64,000 nucleotides of DNA from Megalobrama amblycephala. Taxonomy: Eukaryota > Chordata > Actinopteri > Cypriniformes > Xenocyprididae. The position numbers and the translations under genes are program-made. The stretch lies in NCBI RefSeq assembly GCF_018812025.1, contig NC_063049.1, forward strand, positions 4,154,917-4,218,916, given 5' to 3'. The stretch's first letter is position 1. The number at the start of each line of letters is the position of its first letter. Below are positions 20,057 through 31,779 of the stretch, piece by piece. The notes beneath the pieces were generated by a model that made no database searches, was not told the origin of the DNA, and was given only the letters and a program-made list of their open reading frames with translations.

Positions 20057-21486
20057 ACCTAATGCAGCTGAAAGAGGAGAGTCAAGAACTGAAGGAATTT
20101 GAAGTGAAAAATCATTATAAGAAAGATCATGATTTCAGAACTGGAGAAAAATCTTTTAATTGCTCTATAAGAAAGAAGGTTTCCTCACGAAAGAGACGTC
20201 TGAATACAAAAACTATTAGAGACTTTACCTGCCAACAGTGTGGAAAATGTTTCGCCCGAAAAGCAAACCTTGAAGTCCACATGAGAATTCACACTGGAGA
20301 GAAACCTTTCACCTGTCAACAGTGTGGACAGAGTTTCAGTCGAAAACGAAACCTTGAAGTCCACATGAGAATTCACACTGGAGAAAACCCATTCACCTGC
20401 CAACAGTGTGGAAACTGTTTCACTCAAAAAGCAAGCCTTAATGTTCACATGAGAAGTCACACTGGAGAGAAGCCTTACACTTGCCAACAGTGTGGAAATG
20501 CTTTCAGACAAAAACGAAACCTTGAAGTCCACATGAGAGTTCACACTGGAGAGAAGCCTTACACCTGCCAACAGTGTGGAAAGAGTTTCAGTCAAAAACA
20601 AAACCTTGAAATCCACATGAGAGTTCACACTGAAGAGAAGCCTTACACCTGCCAACAATGTGGAAAGAACTTTAGCCAAAAAGAAAACTTCAATGTCCAC
20701 ATGAGAGTTCACACTGGAGAGAAGCCTTACACCTGCCAACAGTGTGGACAGAGTTTCATTCGAAAACGAAACCTTGAAGTCCACATGAGAATTCACACTG
20801 GAGAAAACCAATTCACCTGCCAACAGTGTGGAAAATGTTTCGCCCGAAAAGCAAACCTTGAAGTCCACATGAGAATTCACACTGGAGAGAAACCTTTCAC
20901 CTGCCAACAGTGTGGACAGAGTTTCAGTCGAAAACGAAACCTTGAAGTCCACATGAGAATTCACACTGGAGAAAACCAATTCACCTGCCAACAGTGTGGA
21001 AACGGTTTCACTCAAAAAGCAAGCCTTAATGTTCACATGAGAAGTCACACTGGAGAGAAGCCTTACACTTGCCAACAGTGTGGAAATGCTTTCAGACAAA
21101 AACGAAGCCTTGAAGTCCACATGAGAGTTCACACTGGAGAGAAGCCTTACACCTGCCAACAGTGTGGAAAGAGTTTCAGTCAAAAACAAAACCTTGAAAT
21201 CCACATGAGAGTTCACACTGGAGAGAAGCCTTACACCTGCCAACAATGTGGAAAGAACTTTAGCCAAAAAGAAAACTTCAATGTCCACATGAGAGTTCAC
21301 ACTGGAGAGAAGCCTTACACCTGCCAACAGTGTGGACAGAGTTTCAGTCGAAAACGAAACCTTGAAGTCCACATGAGAATTCACACTGGAGAAAACCCAT
21401 TCACCTGCCAACAATGTGGAAAGAACTTTAGCCGAAAAGAAAACTTCAATGTCCACATGAGAGTTCACACTGAAGAGAAGCCTTAA
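20057..21486 (+). CDS. FiNZ zinc-finger gene A, exon 2 (15 C2H2 fingers, truncated by a MITE)
   Basis: The exon begins after the acceptor TACTTTAG and with exon 1 gives a 504-residue protein. A linker ([20 protein letters not shown]) and a basic patch (KKVSSRKRR) precede 15 tandem C2H2 fingers of 28 residues (CxxC-x12-HxxxH) joined by TGEKP/TGENP-type linkers, from about 20224 to the end. Fingers 8-14 are a near-copy of fingers 1-7. Contact residues (-1,2,3,6) are mostly R/Q at -1, N/S at 3 and V/I at 6. The protein is a nuclear DNA-binding factor of a family linked to transposon silencing (known); its target is unknown. The stop TAA is formed by the insertion of the Harbinger-type MITE at 21486, and finger remnants continue after it, so the gene was longer before. 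Confidence 0.85.
20224..21399 (+). repeat. 588-bp tandem duplication of a seven-finger block
   Basis: Bases 20224-20811 (fingers 1-7) and 20812-21399 (fingers 8-14) are nearly identical. I count only about six amino-acid differences in 196: two in linker ends, the others at C/G, N/S, E/G and I/S. The period is exactly 7 x 84 bp, so the frame is kept. Confidence 0.88.
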
Positions 21487-22034
21487 GGCCCTTTCACACA
21501 GGACGCGGTATGCGCTGCACTATAAAACCCATTTGTTTCAATGGCTTGCGCGCACGCCTCGGTCAAAGTTCAAAATAGTTCAACTTTTGCCGCTGCGCTC
21601 TGTGACGATTACCCGCGCGACCAATAGCAACGGGGCATCCAAACAATCGGAAAGCAAAATTGATGAACAGCTATTTACTGTGTTGGAATTTCCAGAGCTA
21701 TACAATACAAGTTTGCTGGTCGTATACTGACGTCGAGAGAAAAGCTGTGTCATGGAGACATGACAGACATTGTCAAGAGCTGCTTTCTTTCTTCTTCTTA
21801 CAAGCAGGGCTATTGCTATTGCTCACTTCTTAGCACGGCCCGGGACATATACTTTACTGCTGACCGAAAGGTGGAACAACAATCAAGTGACTATGTATAA
21901 AACTCCCGCTACATGTTTGGAAAATTCCGCCTACTGTGCTCTGGCCAGCGCAGAGCAAATCGCTTTGTATCTGAAGGACTGCGCTGAACCCAGCGGCGAG
22001 CGCAGCGCATGCCGCGTCCTGTGTGAAAGGGCCT
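21486..22034. mobile_element. Harbinger-type MITE inserted in the zinc-finger array
   Basis: The 549-bp element has inverted ends AGGCCCTTTCACACAGGACG and its complement at the right (...GTGTGAAAGGGCCT), flanked by TTA (21483-21485 and 22035-22037). A TTA/TAA target duplication is the hallmark of PIF/Harbinger/ISL2EU. Inside, codons at about 21655-21727 (KIDEQLFTVLEFPELYNTS) resemble the start of a MADF-like protein encoded by some Harbinger elements, so it may be an internally deleted derivative. Confidence 0.85.
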
Positions 22035-22510
22035 TTACACCTGCCAACAGTGTGGAAATACTTTCAGACAAAAACAAAACCTTGAAGTCCACATGAGAGT
22101 TCAGAGCTTCCCACGAAAAGGAAATCTACAGGTTCACATGAGATTTCACACAGTAGAGAAGCCGTTCACTTGATCAGTGTGGAAAGGGCTTCACAGACAG
22201 TAAATGCCTTAGGAAACATGAAATAACTCACACCAGAGAGAAGCTTTGCATGTGCCTTCACTGTGGAATGACATGCTTAAGCAATGCAAGACTTGATTCA
22301 CATAAGAAGTCACTCTGAAGAGAAGCCTTTCACATGTCTTCAGTGTGATGTGAGTTTCACATATGAAAAAGACTTCAAACAGTGGGGAGTGGAGCCTGGC
22401 CCATCACGGTTCTTGTTGTGGCAAATTCGATGTCTCTGTGTCCCTTCAGTTCTGAGTCGAAGTTTCAGGTCTCAGAAGTATTTAACTTTATTGTCAAGCA
22501 TAAAGTGAGA
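22035..22510 (+). pseudogene. Decayed 3' zinc fingers of FiNZ gene A
   Basis: After the MITE the array resumes with [20 protein letters not shown], then a fused broken finger, then fingers with frame lesions (TTCACTTGATCAG, where TTCACxTGTGATCAG would be expected), and finally HMCLHCGM-like and SFTYEKDF-type codons. The TTCACTTGATCAG lesion is shared with unit B at about 51278, so this tail was already decaying before duplication. Not translated downstream of the new stop. Confidence 0.75.
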
Positions 22511-23370
22511 TGCCAGTTCCACATCTAAATCTCTCTTAGCTTGATCACATTTTATTTTTTTTATTATTTTTTTATTCTGTTTTTTTACAAGGATTTTACA
22601 TGTGTATATAACAGACAAAATGAACAATAAACATAGGGTGTACATATTACAGGGTTACACTGATACAGTTACAGGAAAAGCATTGAATCACACCAAATCT
22701 GGTCTTCTATGCAGAATATAAACTCTCTATTTCTCCCACATGTTTCAAAATAGACTTTTTGAAGACTTTTCTGAAAAGTAATCCTCTCCATGTTAAACAT
22801 TGCATATACAATATGATGCCAGTCATCTAATGTTGGGGGATTTGGAATCAACCATTTCTTTGTGATAGCTTTCCGTGCTGCTAAACTCAACATACAAAAT
22901 TTTCAACATACAAAATCTTTATTCGTGTCTACTGCGTACAAAAAGCCAAATAATAGTTTGTCCCAATTAACTGTCATTTGCATTTTGAAGATTGAGCACA
23001 ACTCAGCCTGGATTGTAGTCCAGAAATGACCAAAACAAGTGAAAATGGCTCACCCCCTGGACCCCGCAGTTTCTCCAACAACTTGAGGTGCCCATGTAAT
23101 GAGAGCTTTGTGTGGGAGTAAAATATCTGCACAGGCTCTTCCATCCAAAACACCTCCATGAATGTGAACTGGTGATTTTTCCATTGAAATTCACAGTGTT
23201 TTAACCAAATGTCATCAGATATTGAGAGATTTGAATCCCTTTCCCATTTTTGTTTAATACTAACCGTATTTTTATTTTTAACCTCTTGGAGGTCCTTGTA
23301 AATCCTCGAAATCAATTTTAGACCAGGCACCGATTCATAAGCCTTGATGAAAATCTTAAGAATAGGTAAA

Positions 23371-25605
23371 TCAAAGACATTTTTCTCTCATCATGAAACC
23401 TTGTATGTGATGACGGGCTTGCAAAAATCTAAAAAAGTCATTGTTATCTAGCTGATATTGTCTCTTGATTGACTGAAAGTCTCTTATAGACCCTTTACTG
23501 AAAAACACACTATAGGACGTTATGCCTAGCCCAGGCCAGCCTTTATATGTTCCATCTAATTTATTGGGTAAAAAATCAGGATCATGAGCCACCCATCTCA
23601 ATACTTTAATCTCTTCTTGCCAGTTGTTTTTATGTATAAATCTTAACCAAACTTTTAAGGGTAAAGAAATCCACTGATTGACTCTTTCGATCTGCTCCTT
23701 AATTAATTTTTTGTCTCCAAGTATAGATTGAATTGGACGATCACTAGACATGTTTAATTCTATTTCTTTCCATCTAGCATGGTAATCTATGTTGCACCAA
23801 CATATCAGGATCCTCAACTGGGCTGATGTGTAATAGTCTTTAAAACAGGGCAGAGACAGACCCCCCTTATCCTTTGCTAATTGAAGGGTTTGAAGTTTTA
23901 ACCTGGACTGTTTACCCTGCCAAACAAATTTTGAGATTAATTTGTCCCAGTCTTTGAACTGCTTGTCGGTAATAGCGATTGGAAGTGTTTGAAACAAATA
24001 TAGCAGCCTTGGCAAAATATTCATTTTAACCGTATCAATGCGTGATTCAAAGTTCAAAATTGGAAGTAAATCCCATCTCCTAATATCCTTATTTATTTTC
24101 TGGTATAGGGGCTTCAGGTTTACATCATAAAGTTTTGATAAATCTTTTGGTATATTCACCCCTAGATATTTTATATAATCCAAGTCCCAATTTAACTGAA
24201 ATTTAGAGGATACTATCTGACTGGGCTTGTAATTAAAACAAAGTATCTGAGTTTTAGAATCCAAATAAGATAATAGGTTAAATAAAGAGGAATCTGGATT
24301 TGTCAGGTAAATTAAAACGTCATCTGCGAAGAGCGAGATTTTATGTTCTTGACCAAACATCTTTACTCCTGTGATATTACGGTTCTGAATAACTCCTTGG
24401 CTTAAAGCCTCAATAAAAATAGCGAAGCATAACGGACTTATTGAACACCCCTGCCTCGCTCCTCTTTCTAATTCAAATGGTTTTGAGAGAGCTCCATTGA
24501 CTTTAATTCTCGCTTTTGGAGATTTATATAGGGCTTGAATTATTTCTATGAATGATTGGTGGAATCCGAATTTTTCTAATACTTTGTACAAGAATGTCCA
24601 ATTAACCCAATCAAATGCCTTTTCTGCATCGAGGCTTATCAATAACATCTTACTTTGATTTTTAACTACATGGTCAATTATATGCAATGTTCGACGAATA
24701 TTATCCTGTGTCTGTCGCTGTTTAATAAAACCAATTTGATCTATGCTTACTATCTGAGGGAGAATATTTTCAAGTCTTTTAGAAATAATATATGTAAATA
24801 TTTTATAATCTTGATTAAGCACACTAATAGGGCGATAGCTTCCACACTCCCTTCCATCTTTAGCTAACACGGAAATAGATGCTTCATTCCATGAGGGAGG
24901 TATTATTCCAGTTGTCAAGACATAATTAAAAGAGGTTTTCAAAATCGGAATCAAGAGATCTTTCATCTCCTTATACCATTCCAAGGGGAAGCCGTCTGGC
25001 CCTGGTGCTTTATTAGATTTAGAGTTCGAAATCGCTTTTTTAATTTCCAATTCTGTTATTTCTGAGGTCAAAAATTTGTTCTGGTCTTCACTTACTTTGG
25101 GCAAAATTGTTTTATCGAGAAAATCTGACATACATTTTTCATCCACTTTGGGTTGAGCGTACAATTGGCTGTAAAATAACAAAAAGGCCTGTTGGATAGT
25201 GTCCAATTTACAAACTATATTATTTGTTTGGGGGTCTCTTATTTTGTGAATGGTATTTTCTAATTCTTGTTTCTTTAATTTATAAGCCAATAGTCTGGAT
25301 GCTTTGCCTCTAGCTTCGTAGTAACTCTGCCTTAAAAATGTCATTTTTTTCTTTATTTCACTTGACCAGAATTTGATTAATTTCATTCTTTTTTTTTTTT
25401 TATTCATTTCTATTTTCAAGTTTGTATTCAAAGTAATTTTGTGTCTATCTTCCAGCACCTTCAACTGAGCCTGTAGTCTCTTTAAATGTTCATTCCTTTT
25501 CTTTTTCAAATTAGCGCTATATCCAATAATCTTCCCCCTTAAAGCCAATTTTAGCGCATCCCACAGAATTATAGGAGAAACTTCCCCATTATCATTTTCA
25601 TCCAT
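23371..25605 (-). pseudogene. L1 ORF2 reverse transcriptase segment
   Basis: A 744-codon open segment. A basic linker is followed by NKAPGPDGFPLEWYK (about residues 198-212), GSYRPISVLNQDYKI, LLISLDAEKAFDWVNW (about 321), RGARQGCSISP (about 381) and catalytic FADD at 426-429, then the thumb region and IPKDLSK. This is the L1/Tx1-type reverse transcriptase. It is cut from its C-terminus by a one-base shift near 23375: the next frame, 23330-22974, reads ISRIYKDLQEVKNKN and includes the CWRNCG zinc-binding motif in yet another frame. The upstream endonuclease is also out of frame. Not functional. Confidence 0.88.
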
Positions 25606-26350
25606 ATATTTTTTTTATATCCTCTCTAATTTGTTCCCTCATAGGATGTAAAATACTTGTATTCAGCCTCCAAGAGGTGTCTCTTTTTTTCTTCACTTAG
25701 AATTGTTTCCAAATATACTGGGGTATGATCCGACAAGTCCATTACTCCTATATTACAATTTAACACTCTATGAAACTCTTACTGAAACATAAAAAAAATA
25801 ATCAAGTCTGGAATAGCAAGAATGTGGGTGAGAGAAAAAAGCAAAGTCCCTTTTTGACGGATTCACTTCTCTCCAAACATCCTGAACCCCAATTCTTTCA
25901 TCATTAACTTCACTTTTTTGTTGTTCTATTTTGCCTAAATATTCGAGGATTAGATGAATCTAAGGAGGGATTAAGTCTAATGTTCAAATCTCCCCCCAGG
26001 ATCAAAGTGCCTTCTGCCTCCACCGTAATCAATTCAAAGATATGTTTGTAAAATTTCCACTCCGAAACAGGTGGGGCATACACATTAATAATCGTAACCA
26101 TGGTTCCCTGTAGAAATCCTTTAATCAAAACAAATCTACCCTCTCGATCTTTTATTTCTTGTATACACTCAAAATGTAGCTTATTAGGCCATTGGCCATG
26201 GGTAGGGGATAGAACGCTCCGTCTCCTTGTGAATGGTCATCCTCTTCTGCCTGTCGGCAATAATGAAATTCTGTGGGATCAATATTGTCTGGTGCAAATA
26301 TTTCCCCCGACTACTAATGCAATAACATGCCCAGTTTTTTTAAAAAAATT
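25606..26350 (-). pseudogene. L1 ORF2 endonuclease segment (broken)
   Basis: Minus-strand codons at 26128-25910 encode GTMVTIINVYAPP and LILGGDLNIRLNP, the APE endonuclease core. Upstream, THGQWPNKLHFECIQEIKD lies in the linked frame near 26180. Frameshifts separate these from the reverse transcriptase. The N-terminal catalytic Asn/Glu motifs were not found intact. Confidence 0.7.
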
Positions 26351-26455
26351 TTTTATTTGAACTTTGAATCAGAGTACCATAACCAGGGCGTATGTAACGT
26401 AAATTTAGTGCAAGTATACCTCTTATACGAGCGTCATCAATATGGCAAAAGGCGC

Positions 26456-27410
26456 TCATACAGAGTTGTCCCTGTGTCGGAATGCCTGAAGTCTCTCTTT
26501 AAAGCCTCGCTTCTGCATAGCGTCTTTTCTCCCCTTTTCGCCGCTTGTTCGCCAAGTCTGCTGTTTTACTCTTTCCAGGATGGAGACGGGATTTTTAATT
26601 AAATTCACCTGCAACCCCCTCTTCACCATATCCTCCGTTGCCTCCTGTGCCGAGTTGTAAGTCATTGTCCCGCCGCTGTAGTGTACTCTCAACTTGGCCG
26701 GGAAGGGCGTCTGGAATCGGATGTTATTCTCTCGTAACGCCGCCTTTGCTGCTGCGTATTCTCTTCGTTTCCTCTGTACCTCTGGGGCGTAATCGTTGTC
26801 TAAGTCTAACCCTTTTTCCTTGGAATTCAAACCCTTTCGCTTGCCATGCTCATTTAATTATATCCTCCTTTGTACGGTAACTTGCAAACTTGACCACAAA
26901 TGATCTAGGCGGAGCTCCATCGGGGGGCTTAGCGGCCAGTGCGCGATGCGCCCTTTCAATTCCCAGCGCTGTTGGCGAGGGGAGAGCCAGGCCTTTCTCG
27001 AGTAAAGTCTCCACAAAGCTAATTATCGATGGGGCGTTGTCCTCGGCGCCCTCGATCACCCCGTATATTCTGACGTTGTCACGCCGTGAGCGCCCCTCTA
27101 AATCCATCAACTTGAAGTCAACTTCAGCTTGACGTTTTGCTAACTCCATTCCGATCCGTTCCTCTGCCTCGTCCATTCTTTTAGCAGTACTGTTCAAATC
27201 TTCTCTCACCGCATGAAGTTGTTCTTTATTATCGTTTCTAAAATTGCGTAGTTCCTTCAGTATTTGGTCGCACTTGGCATTATAGTCTTTCTCTTTAGCG
27301 TCCTGTTGCACGTCGTCCTCCATGTTGCTACTAGCTTGCGACGATATGTCTTTATCTTCCACAGGTCGATCAGTATTATTCAACGTACTTTTCTTTTGTT
27401 TTTTGGGCAT
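26456..27410 (-). pseudogene. L1 ORF1 (coiled coil, RRM, CTD), broken
   Basis: 27410-26850 encodes MPKKQKKSTLNN, a coiled-coil region (about residues 45-105) and the RRM start RRDNVRIYGVIEGAED. After KEDIIK an in-frame TGA replaces an expected Arg codon. The continuation at 26830-26456 carries the C-terminal domain (DNDYAPEVQRKRREYAAAKA, then IRFQTPFPAKLRV) in another frame. This order is that of L1 ORF1p (Transposase_22 family), an RNA chaperone. Confidence 0.8.
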
Positions 27411-27566
27411 CTTTTATGCCTAACAATACCCTGTTCTCATTGAATTCAGTTTTTCCCAATTTCGAGTTAGGTATGTAGGGTTAATCAACTTTGTAGTTGG
27501 GAGCTCGTTTATCTATGCTGCCATTCGTACGCCCGCCAGACCAGAAGCCAGCTTGATCACATTTTA

Positions 27567-27927
27567 ATACATTTTTCTTATCTGTTTACAGTGTGAGATC
27601 CACCCCTACAGTTATTTTCCATGATCTCATCTATGGGATGAGATCTATCCACACAAACTACCTGTAACCAGTTATGCTTTAGAACACCCACAATTCATGT
27701 AAATGTGATAACTTTGAATGGTTGAATGAAAGCATTTAGTGTACAGCTTTGGCCAATACAGAGGCCTTCACTGTGCTTCACTTACTGCTTTGCTTACTGT
27801 GTCACCTGCATAAAGAGAACGACAGAGAAGACAGGAGATTGTTGAATAAAGAATACATTTTTGTTTTGTTTTTGCACACAAAATGTATTCTCCCCTTGGA
27901 AAAAAACTTGCAATAGTTTTAGTTTTA
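27567..27927. other. End of unit A and spacer start
   Basis: Sequence to about 27640 matches unit B 51690-51755 (CACCCCTACAGTTATTTT). Beyond that the copies diverge, which marks the right edge of the duplicated unit. An AATAAA at about 27845 could serve as a polyadenylation signal. No gene was recognised. Confidence 0.55.
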
Positions 27928-28606
27928 GGTGGCTTTCACACTGGCAGTTTAGTTCAAAAGGGGGTGCGGTTCACATGAAAAATCGCTAATGTGAAAGCTG
28001 TCACGCAAACCCGGTCCTGAACCCGAGACTACCCGAAGGAGGTGGCATGAGTTCGGTTGCACTCAAACTGCCGCGGTTCTCATGAATGCAAAAGCAACTT
28101 ACTCGGGTGCGTGCATGTTCAGGAAGTACAGTAACCTCTGCATGTGTTTTTGCAGATTGTAATGTATTTAGTGAAATAAAACACACGTAAGAGATGATAG
28201 TGTTGATGATTTATCTTGGATTCGAGTAGGAGTGAGCCTGCAGTGTATTCGTGTTTTGCGAGTGCAATCAGAGCGGCAAATGAATGGAAATCAGCTGTCT
28301 CCTCAAAATAGGCTGCTTGAAAGCAGCAGAAAACTGTCTACATGCGACGTACATACAGTTAACTCAAGTGTCGTTTACTCAACTGCACATAATAGCACCA
28401 CATTAATAAAAAAAACAGTTTATTGAACCGTATTCTGTTTTCTGTCATGCGTCTTGCACGTCTGTGATGACGTAAGATGAACACAAACGCACCAGGGTTC
28501 GATAGAATCAATTTGAGTGTGAAACCAGACCAACACTGCGGGGGACACCGGGAACAATCACGCCTGGGATTGGACTGTGGCAAACGAATCCAATGTGAAA
28601 GCCCTC
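27928..28606. mobile_element. Putative Harbinger-type MITE
   Basis: Imperfect inverted ends GGTGGCTTTCACACTGG and CCAATGTGAAAGCCCTC are flanked by TTA (27925-27927 and 28607-28609). No coding content. Confidence 0.6.
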
Positions 28607-28734
28607 TTACTTGGCTTGAAATGCAGATCAAACTAAATAACTGCAATTTTGCTACAACAATGTACTGTTAAACAAACTGATTTATTCCCTGTAATTTAAA
28701 AAAGCTTATACACCAACCAGGCATACATTATGAC

Positions 28735-29092
28735 CACCTTCCTAATATTGTGTTGGTCCCCATTTTGCTGCCAAAACAGCCCTGACCCGTCGAGGCGTGG
28801 ACTCCTCTAGACCCCTGAAGGTGTGCTGTGGTATCTGGACCAAGATGTTAGCAGCAGATCCTTTAAGTCCTGTAAGTTGCGAGGTGGAGCCTCCATGGAT
28901 CGGACTTGTTTGTTCAGCACATCCCACAGATGCTCGATTGGATTGAGATCTGGGGAATTTGGAGGCCAAGTCAACATCTCAAACTCATTGTTGTGCTCTT
29001 CAAACCATTCCTGAACCATTTTTGCATTGTGTCAGGAGCATTATCCTGTTTAGGTAGATGCACTGTGTATTCTGACACCTTTCAGTCAGAAC
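28735..29092 (-). pseudogene. Tc1-like transposase C-terminal remnant
   Basis: Minus-strand codons at 29019-28807 encode EMLTWPPNSPDLNPIEHLWD then VLNKQVRS. This contains the last Asp/Glu region of the Tc1 DDE domain. The end (RRVRAVLAAKWGPTQY) is in a second frame, so there is a frameshift. It directly abuts the left edge of unit B. Confidence 0.8.
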
Positions 29093-29775
29093 GGAATCTG
29101 CTTTTCTCTAGTGTGTATTGTAGGAACGGTGGACGGACCAGACAAATTAATCATTCAGATGATTCTTTCAAAACCTAATTCCAGAAACCCTCAGAGAATC
29201 TAATTTTTGGCTCCAGTCCGTCTACAGAACAACCCCTGCTAGGTACTTTTATGGCACCAGCCACGTTTACATGTACACTTTTTTTGTCATTACGATTAAA
29301 ATCATTCCAATTGAAAGATTTGATGGACTGTTTACATGAGACACTATCTAATCCGATATGTGTTTACGTGTACCGGTGCTTTCAGTCGGAATAACTTGTG
29401 ACATGCGCTGATTAGCCCATGTCCTGTTTGCCGCCTTTTATTCCTGTCAACATGGAGTTCATTACTTCTTATGTGTGCTATTTTTGTGTAAAGTGTTGCT
29501 CTTAATCAAGCAATAGCATGAATTTGTTACTGCTGGAAGGACTGAGGAAAAGACGGGCACAGGAAGCTGACCTTTTTGGCGGCTGTACAACTTCTAAATT
29601 CTACCTCTCCCTCCTCTGAAAAACAGAAGCGTGTGGATGAACCCACATGGAAAAAACCTATATAAACATATATGTTTCAATATAGGTTTTGATATAGGTT
29701 TTACATATATGTGACATATATAAAATTGGCCGTTTTCCTATATTATATGTACATATATGTACATATATGCACACA

Positions 29776-29781
<6 letters not shown>

Positions 29782-29853
<72 letters not shown>
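29782..29853. repeat. (TA)36 microsatellite
   Basis: Uninterrupted TA dinucleotides form the centre of the foldback element. Length polymorphism is likely. Confidence 0.95.
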
Positions 29854-29861
<8 letters not shown>

Positions 29862-29917
29862 TGTACATATATGTACACATAATATAGGAAAACGGCCAAT
29901 TTTATATATGTCACATA

Positions 29918-30770
29918 CAGGGCTTGACATTAACACCCGCCAACCCGCCAAATGCGGGTAGATTTCAGCTGTGGCGGGTAAGACAGCCACTCCCACTAGC
30001 CACTTTTTCGGGTTGAATATAATTTCAGCCTACAGCCAAATGAAAAGTAGCCAAGCTCGTCGTACCACAAAATTACAATTCAGTCACAATTCTTTATCGA
30101 TTAACTTGCGGTTAGTGAAGGTGGGATAGGCGGAATCGCGCTAAATGACACAACAGAAGCGCTCGCGTGCGCGCTCTTTCAGTTCTCCTTGCTCCTGAAT
30201 ACACGCACACACAGATGTCAAAATGCATCGTGTGGAGTATCTCGCGTGAATACAATCGGCTATGGCTTACGGCTAAGTGGACGTAAACAGGTGGGTAAAA
30301 ACTGGATATGTGTCAGTATATGCATTCAGCAGCCCCCAAATAAATACCCCTCTGTCATTAATGTTAATCAAACATCAAAAAATGTTAAATACATGTATAG
30401 GCCTACATGTATGCTAAATAAACATATGTATCTGAAAAATATATATTTTTTAAATTACTATTTGTAATTTGCTTCTTTGTTCTTTTTATATAGCCTAACA
30501 AAAATAACTGTACATACTTGATATATACAATGTAGTCTTGATTTGGGTGGTCAATCTGCATTTGTAAGTTTGAAACGGTTTTAAATCTTGTAAATCAAGT
30601 AAAATGACTCAAAATCAAGTAATTTAAGCATGCCAGAGTCAACTTTAATCATATAGGATGTAACTTCCCAACAGCAAAATTGTGGCCAGTGAAAATGCTG
30701 AGTGGCTAGTAACTTTGGAAAACCACTAGCCACATTGGCTGGTGAGCAAAAAAGTTAATGTCAAGCCCTG
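29918..30770. mobile_element. Non-autonomous hAT element
   Basis: Inverted ends CAGGGCTTGACATTAAC and GTTAATGTCAAGCCCTG are perfect, and the 8-bp target duplication GTCACATA is exact (29910-29917 and 30771-30778). An 8-bp duplication with CAGGG ends is diagnostic for hAT. No transposase was found in the 853 bp. Confidence 0.92.
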
Positions 30771-30843
30771 GTCACATATATTAAAAACCTATATCAAACC
30801 TATATTGAAACATATATGTTTATATAGGTTTTTTCCATGTGGG

Positions 30844-31776
30844 ACCAATTTCACGTGTTCGTGTAGCGGTGTGTTTTCTGCATTGCGTCGTAATCAAAGA
30901 CAGACTGCGAAAAATCTTGCCATCAGGTCCTCACTTTATTCTGTATAACACAAATGGCAATATATGAGGACTTGTGCAGCATACAAACAGCGTGAGGCAG
31001 CAACGTGCAACGCTGAGAAAGAGAGATATTAAAAGTAACTTAAGTAAAGAAAAATAATCAACGAAACATCTGAATGTACATCACAGAGGGGTTTTGGATT
31101 ACAATCATACAAATATATCATGTGAATTCAGCTGTTACATGAAACATGGCCTTAATTGAATCACCGCAAAAACTTTGTGCGACCTACCGCTGTGATGTCT
31201 CATGCAGACTGGGAAGCAGCAAAGTGCGTCAACACCCCAAGTCAGCATGGCGGCAGGAAACCCCAAATATGGTCATGGCAAGTGTAATCACAAAATAATT
31301 GTCTAAATACATAACTGCTACATTCGCACATACATAAGTTCTTGCATAATTTTTTTCGTTAATTCTTAGTTTTTGCCTTGATAATAGAAAATATGAGCTA
31401 GGCATCATGTATGACAGTCAAAAATGAGATATGAGCTACAAAATGACCAGATCCTGCCATTAGCTATATAGAAGACATTATCTTGTATGTATAGGGCATA
31501 TATATGGATATGAAGAAGCAATACAGGAGACCTATATTTCCTGTATATGCACATATATGCACCTCAATTTTGCCTATATGTGGCATATATACACATATAT
31601 GCAGTATATATACGCATATATGCAGCATATATATAGCATATATGCAGTATATATGCGCATATATGCAGCATATATATTATCATATATATGCATATATGCA
31701 GCATATATGTACATATACACTGCATATAGGTTTCATATATGCGCATATATCCACATATAGGTTCTTTCCATGTGGG
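30844..31776. repeat. Second TATATG element end with palindromic array
   Basis: 30844-31480 is unique-looking, with no gene seen. 31540-31776 is built from repeated GCATATATGC-type palindromes and ends CATATAGGTTCTTTCCATGTG then GG, the same terminus as the foldback element. After base 31776 the Harbinger sequence resumes (AAGGTCCGG). Either a second related element lies here or 29642-31776 is one larger composite. Confidence 0.6.
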
Positions 31777-31779
31777 AAG

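Larger units (their letters stand above)
22555..27549 (-). mobile_element. Full-length L1-clade LINE, inactivated; unit A only
   Basis: The element lies on the minus strand between 17-bp direct repeats AGCTTGATCACATTTTA (22538-22554 and 27550-27566). Its A-rich tail appears as the T-rich stretch at 22555-22580. It carries ORF1, endonuclease, reverse transcriptase and the C-terminal Cys/His domain, all broken by frameshifts or stops. Unit B has the intact pre-insertion site at about 51670-51690, so it arrived after the duplication. Confidence 0.9.
29642..30843. mobile_element. TATATG-rich foldback element (about 341 bp without its hAT)
   Basis: The left arm starts CCCACATGGAAAAAACCTAT and the right arm ends with its inverse, ...GGTTTTTTCCATGTGGG. 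The arms are near-perfect inverted repeats of roughly 130-150 bp that meet in a (TA)36 centre, so a single strand can fold into one long hairpin. An 853-bp hAT element sits in the right arm at 29918-30770. No coding content. The superfamily is not clear; the flanking AA may be a 2-bp target duplication. Confidence 0.8.

Noticed and set aside
20185..21468. A 427-codon minus-strand open frame (repeats of [21 protein letters not shown])
   Set aside because: It is the antisense of the zinc-finger repeats. The 84-bp periodicity with no stop in one antisense frame is an expected by-product. The same occurs in unit B at 50319-50987.
29658..29996. Ile/Tyr-repeat open frames on both strands
   Set aside because: Translation of the (TA)36 and TATATG repeats of the foldback element.
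29642..31776. CRISPR-like array of spaced palindromes
   Set aside because: The genome is eukaryotic. Units lack constant-length spacers and identical repeats, and the structure is explained by transposon inverted repeats.
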